5,035 nt of DNA from DRLZ01 sp036478815 (GTDB taxonomy: Bacteria; Pseudomonadota; Gammaproteobacteria; Methylococcales; DRLZ01). The DNA is taken from positions 1 through 5,035 of the forward strand of contig JAZGEP010000164.1 in the NCBI GenBank assembly GCA_036478815.1, written 5' to 3'. Under the pieces are notes generated by a model. That model saw only the letters and a program-made list of their open reading frames with translations. It was not told the origin of the DNA and did no database searches. Both the position numbers and the translations under genes were made by a program. The first letter of the stretch is position 1. Every line of letters starts with the position of its first letter. Shown one piece after another: positions 4,938 to 5,035 of the stretch.

Positions 4938-5035
4938 ACCAACGCAATCTCAATCGTTGCGTAGAATGACTATGCGCCTTTTGAGATGGTTCGGTCAGAA
5001 ACAAAAATCCTGCACAATCTTGGTAACTTTATTCC
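4896..5035. repeat. Long imperfect palindrome reaching the window end
   Basis: The block starting at about 4899 pairs with the last bases of the window. AATAAAGTTACCAA (4901-4914) matches TTGGTAACTTTATT (5020-5033) exactly. Weaker pairing continues inward through TTTTTG/CAAAAA, CTGACC/GGTCAG and ATCTCAA/TTGAGAT, giving arms of roughly 55 bases around a loop of about 25. The right arm also resembles, inverted, the block after the caspase stop codon (27 of 36 bases by eye against about 4562-4597). The element is probably cut by the window edge. Confidence 0.65.

Larger units (their letters stand above)
4551..5035. other. AT-rich, gene-free region made of nested inverted repeats
   Basis: No credible gene is seen in the 485 bases after the caspase stop codon. 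The only longer open frame (minus strand 5004-4750, starting at TTG) lies across the repeat arms and resembles nothing known to me. The stretch holds several inverted repeats and a 14-bp direct repeat, listed separately, that share pieces with one another. No standard GC-rich hairpin with U-run follows the caspase gene; the repeat hairpins may end transcription instead. The likeliest reading is one or more decayed small mobile elements or an intergenic repeat family. The last repeat reaches the window edge, so its right border is unknown. Confidence 0.65.

Noticed and set aside
4750..5004. An 84-codon minus-strand open frame in the 3' repeat region
   Set aside because: It starts at TTG, spans several inverted-repeat arms, and the product has no recognisable domain or signal. 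An AGGA lies 4 bases upstream, but that is weak support.
4893..5035. GTTACCAA/TTGGTAAC palindrome considered as an integron attC site
   Set aside because: The arms do not fit the GTTRRRY/RYYYAAC core sites and there is no integrase or cassette structure in the window.
1..5035. CRISPR array, tRNA, rRNA, toxin-antitoxin or phage genes
   Set aside because: No regularly spaced short repeats, no tRNA- or rRNA-like sequence and no genes of those families were seen on either strand.

Overview
The window looks like chromosome of a mid-to-low-GC Gram-negative bacterium, probably a proteobacterium. Supporting signs are two lipoprotein signal peptides of the proteobacterial type, a glyoxalase II of the proteobacterial GloB type, and short palindromic repeat elements between genes. 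A Nitrosomonas-like betaproteobacterium would fit, but that is an impression and cannot be settled from this sequence.

Layout. Bases 1-192 (minus strand) are the N-terminal 64 codons of gloB, cut by the window edge and ending just after its metal-binding THHHSDH motif. Bases 193-649 carry no convincing gene. They hold a palindrome beside the gloB start, one perfect consensus DnaA box, a 160-bp MITE-like inverted-repeat element (319-478) and a 13-bp perfect inverted repeat (563-599). Bases 650-1480 (minus) encode a predicted lipoprotein with an alpha/beta-hydrolase fold. After only 52 bp, and divergently, bases 1533-4550 (plus) encode the main gene: a 1005-residue predicted lipoprotein that ends in a caspase-like (peptidase C14) domain with an intact His/Cys dyad. 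Bases 4551-5035 are AT-rich, have no credible gene, and consist largely of nested and partly related inverted repeats that run off the window end.

The caspase protein is the centrepiece. From the N-terminus it has a lipobox, Sel1-type TPR repeats, a very long Gln/Glu/Lys-rich coiled coil, a beta-sandwich (Ig-like) domain and the caspase domain. The coiled coil contains a recent in-frame tandem duplication of 138 codons (2166-2579 and 2580-2993), followed by what looks like an older, decayed partial copy.

How the genes might work together is inference. The hydrolase and the caspase protein are both predicted lipid-anchored, extracytoplasmic hydrolases and share one short divergent control region, so co-regulation is plausible. 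gloB is probably unrelated (methylglyoxal detoxification). No classical defence island, CRISPR array, RNA gene or complete transposase gene is visible.
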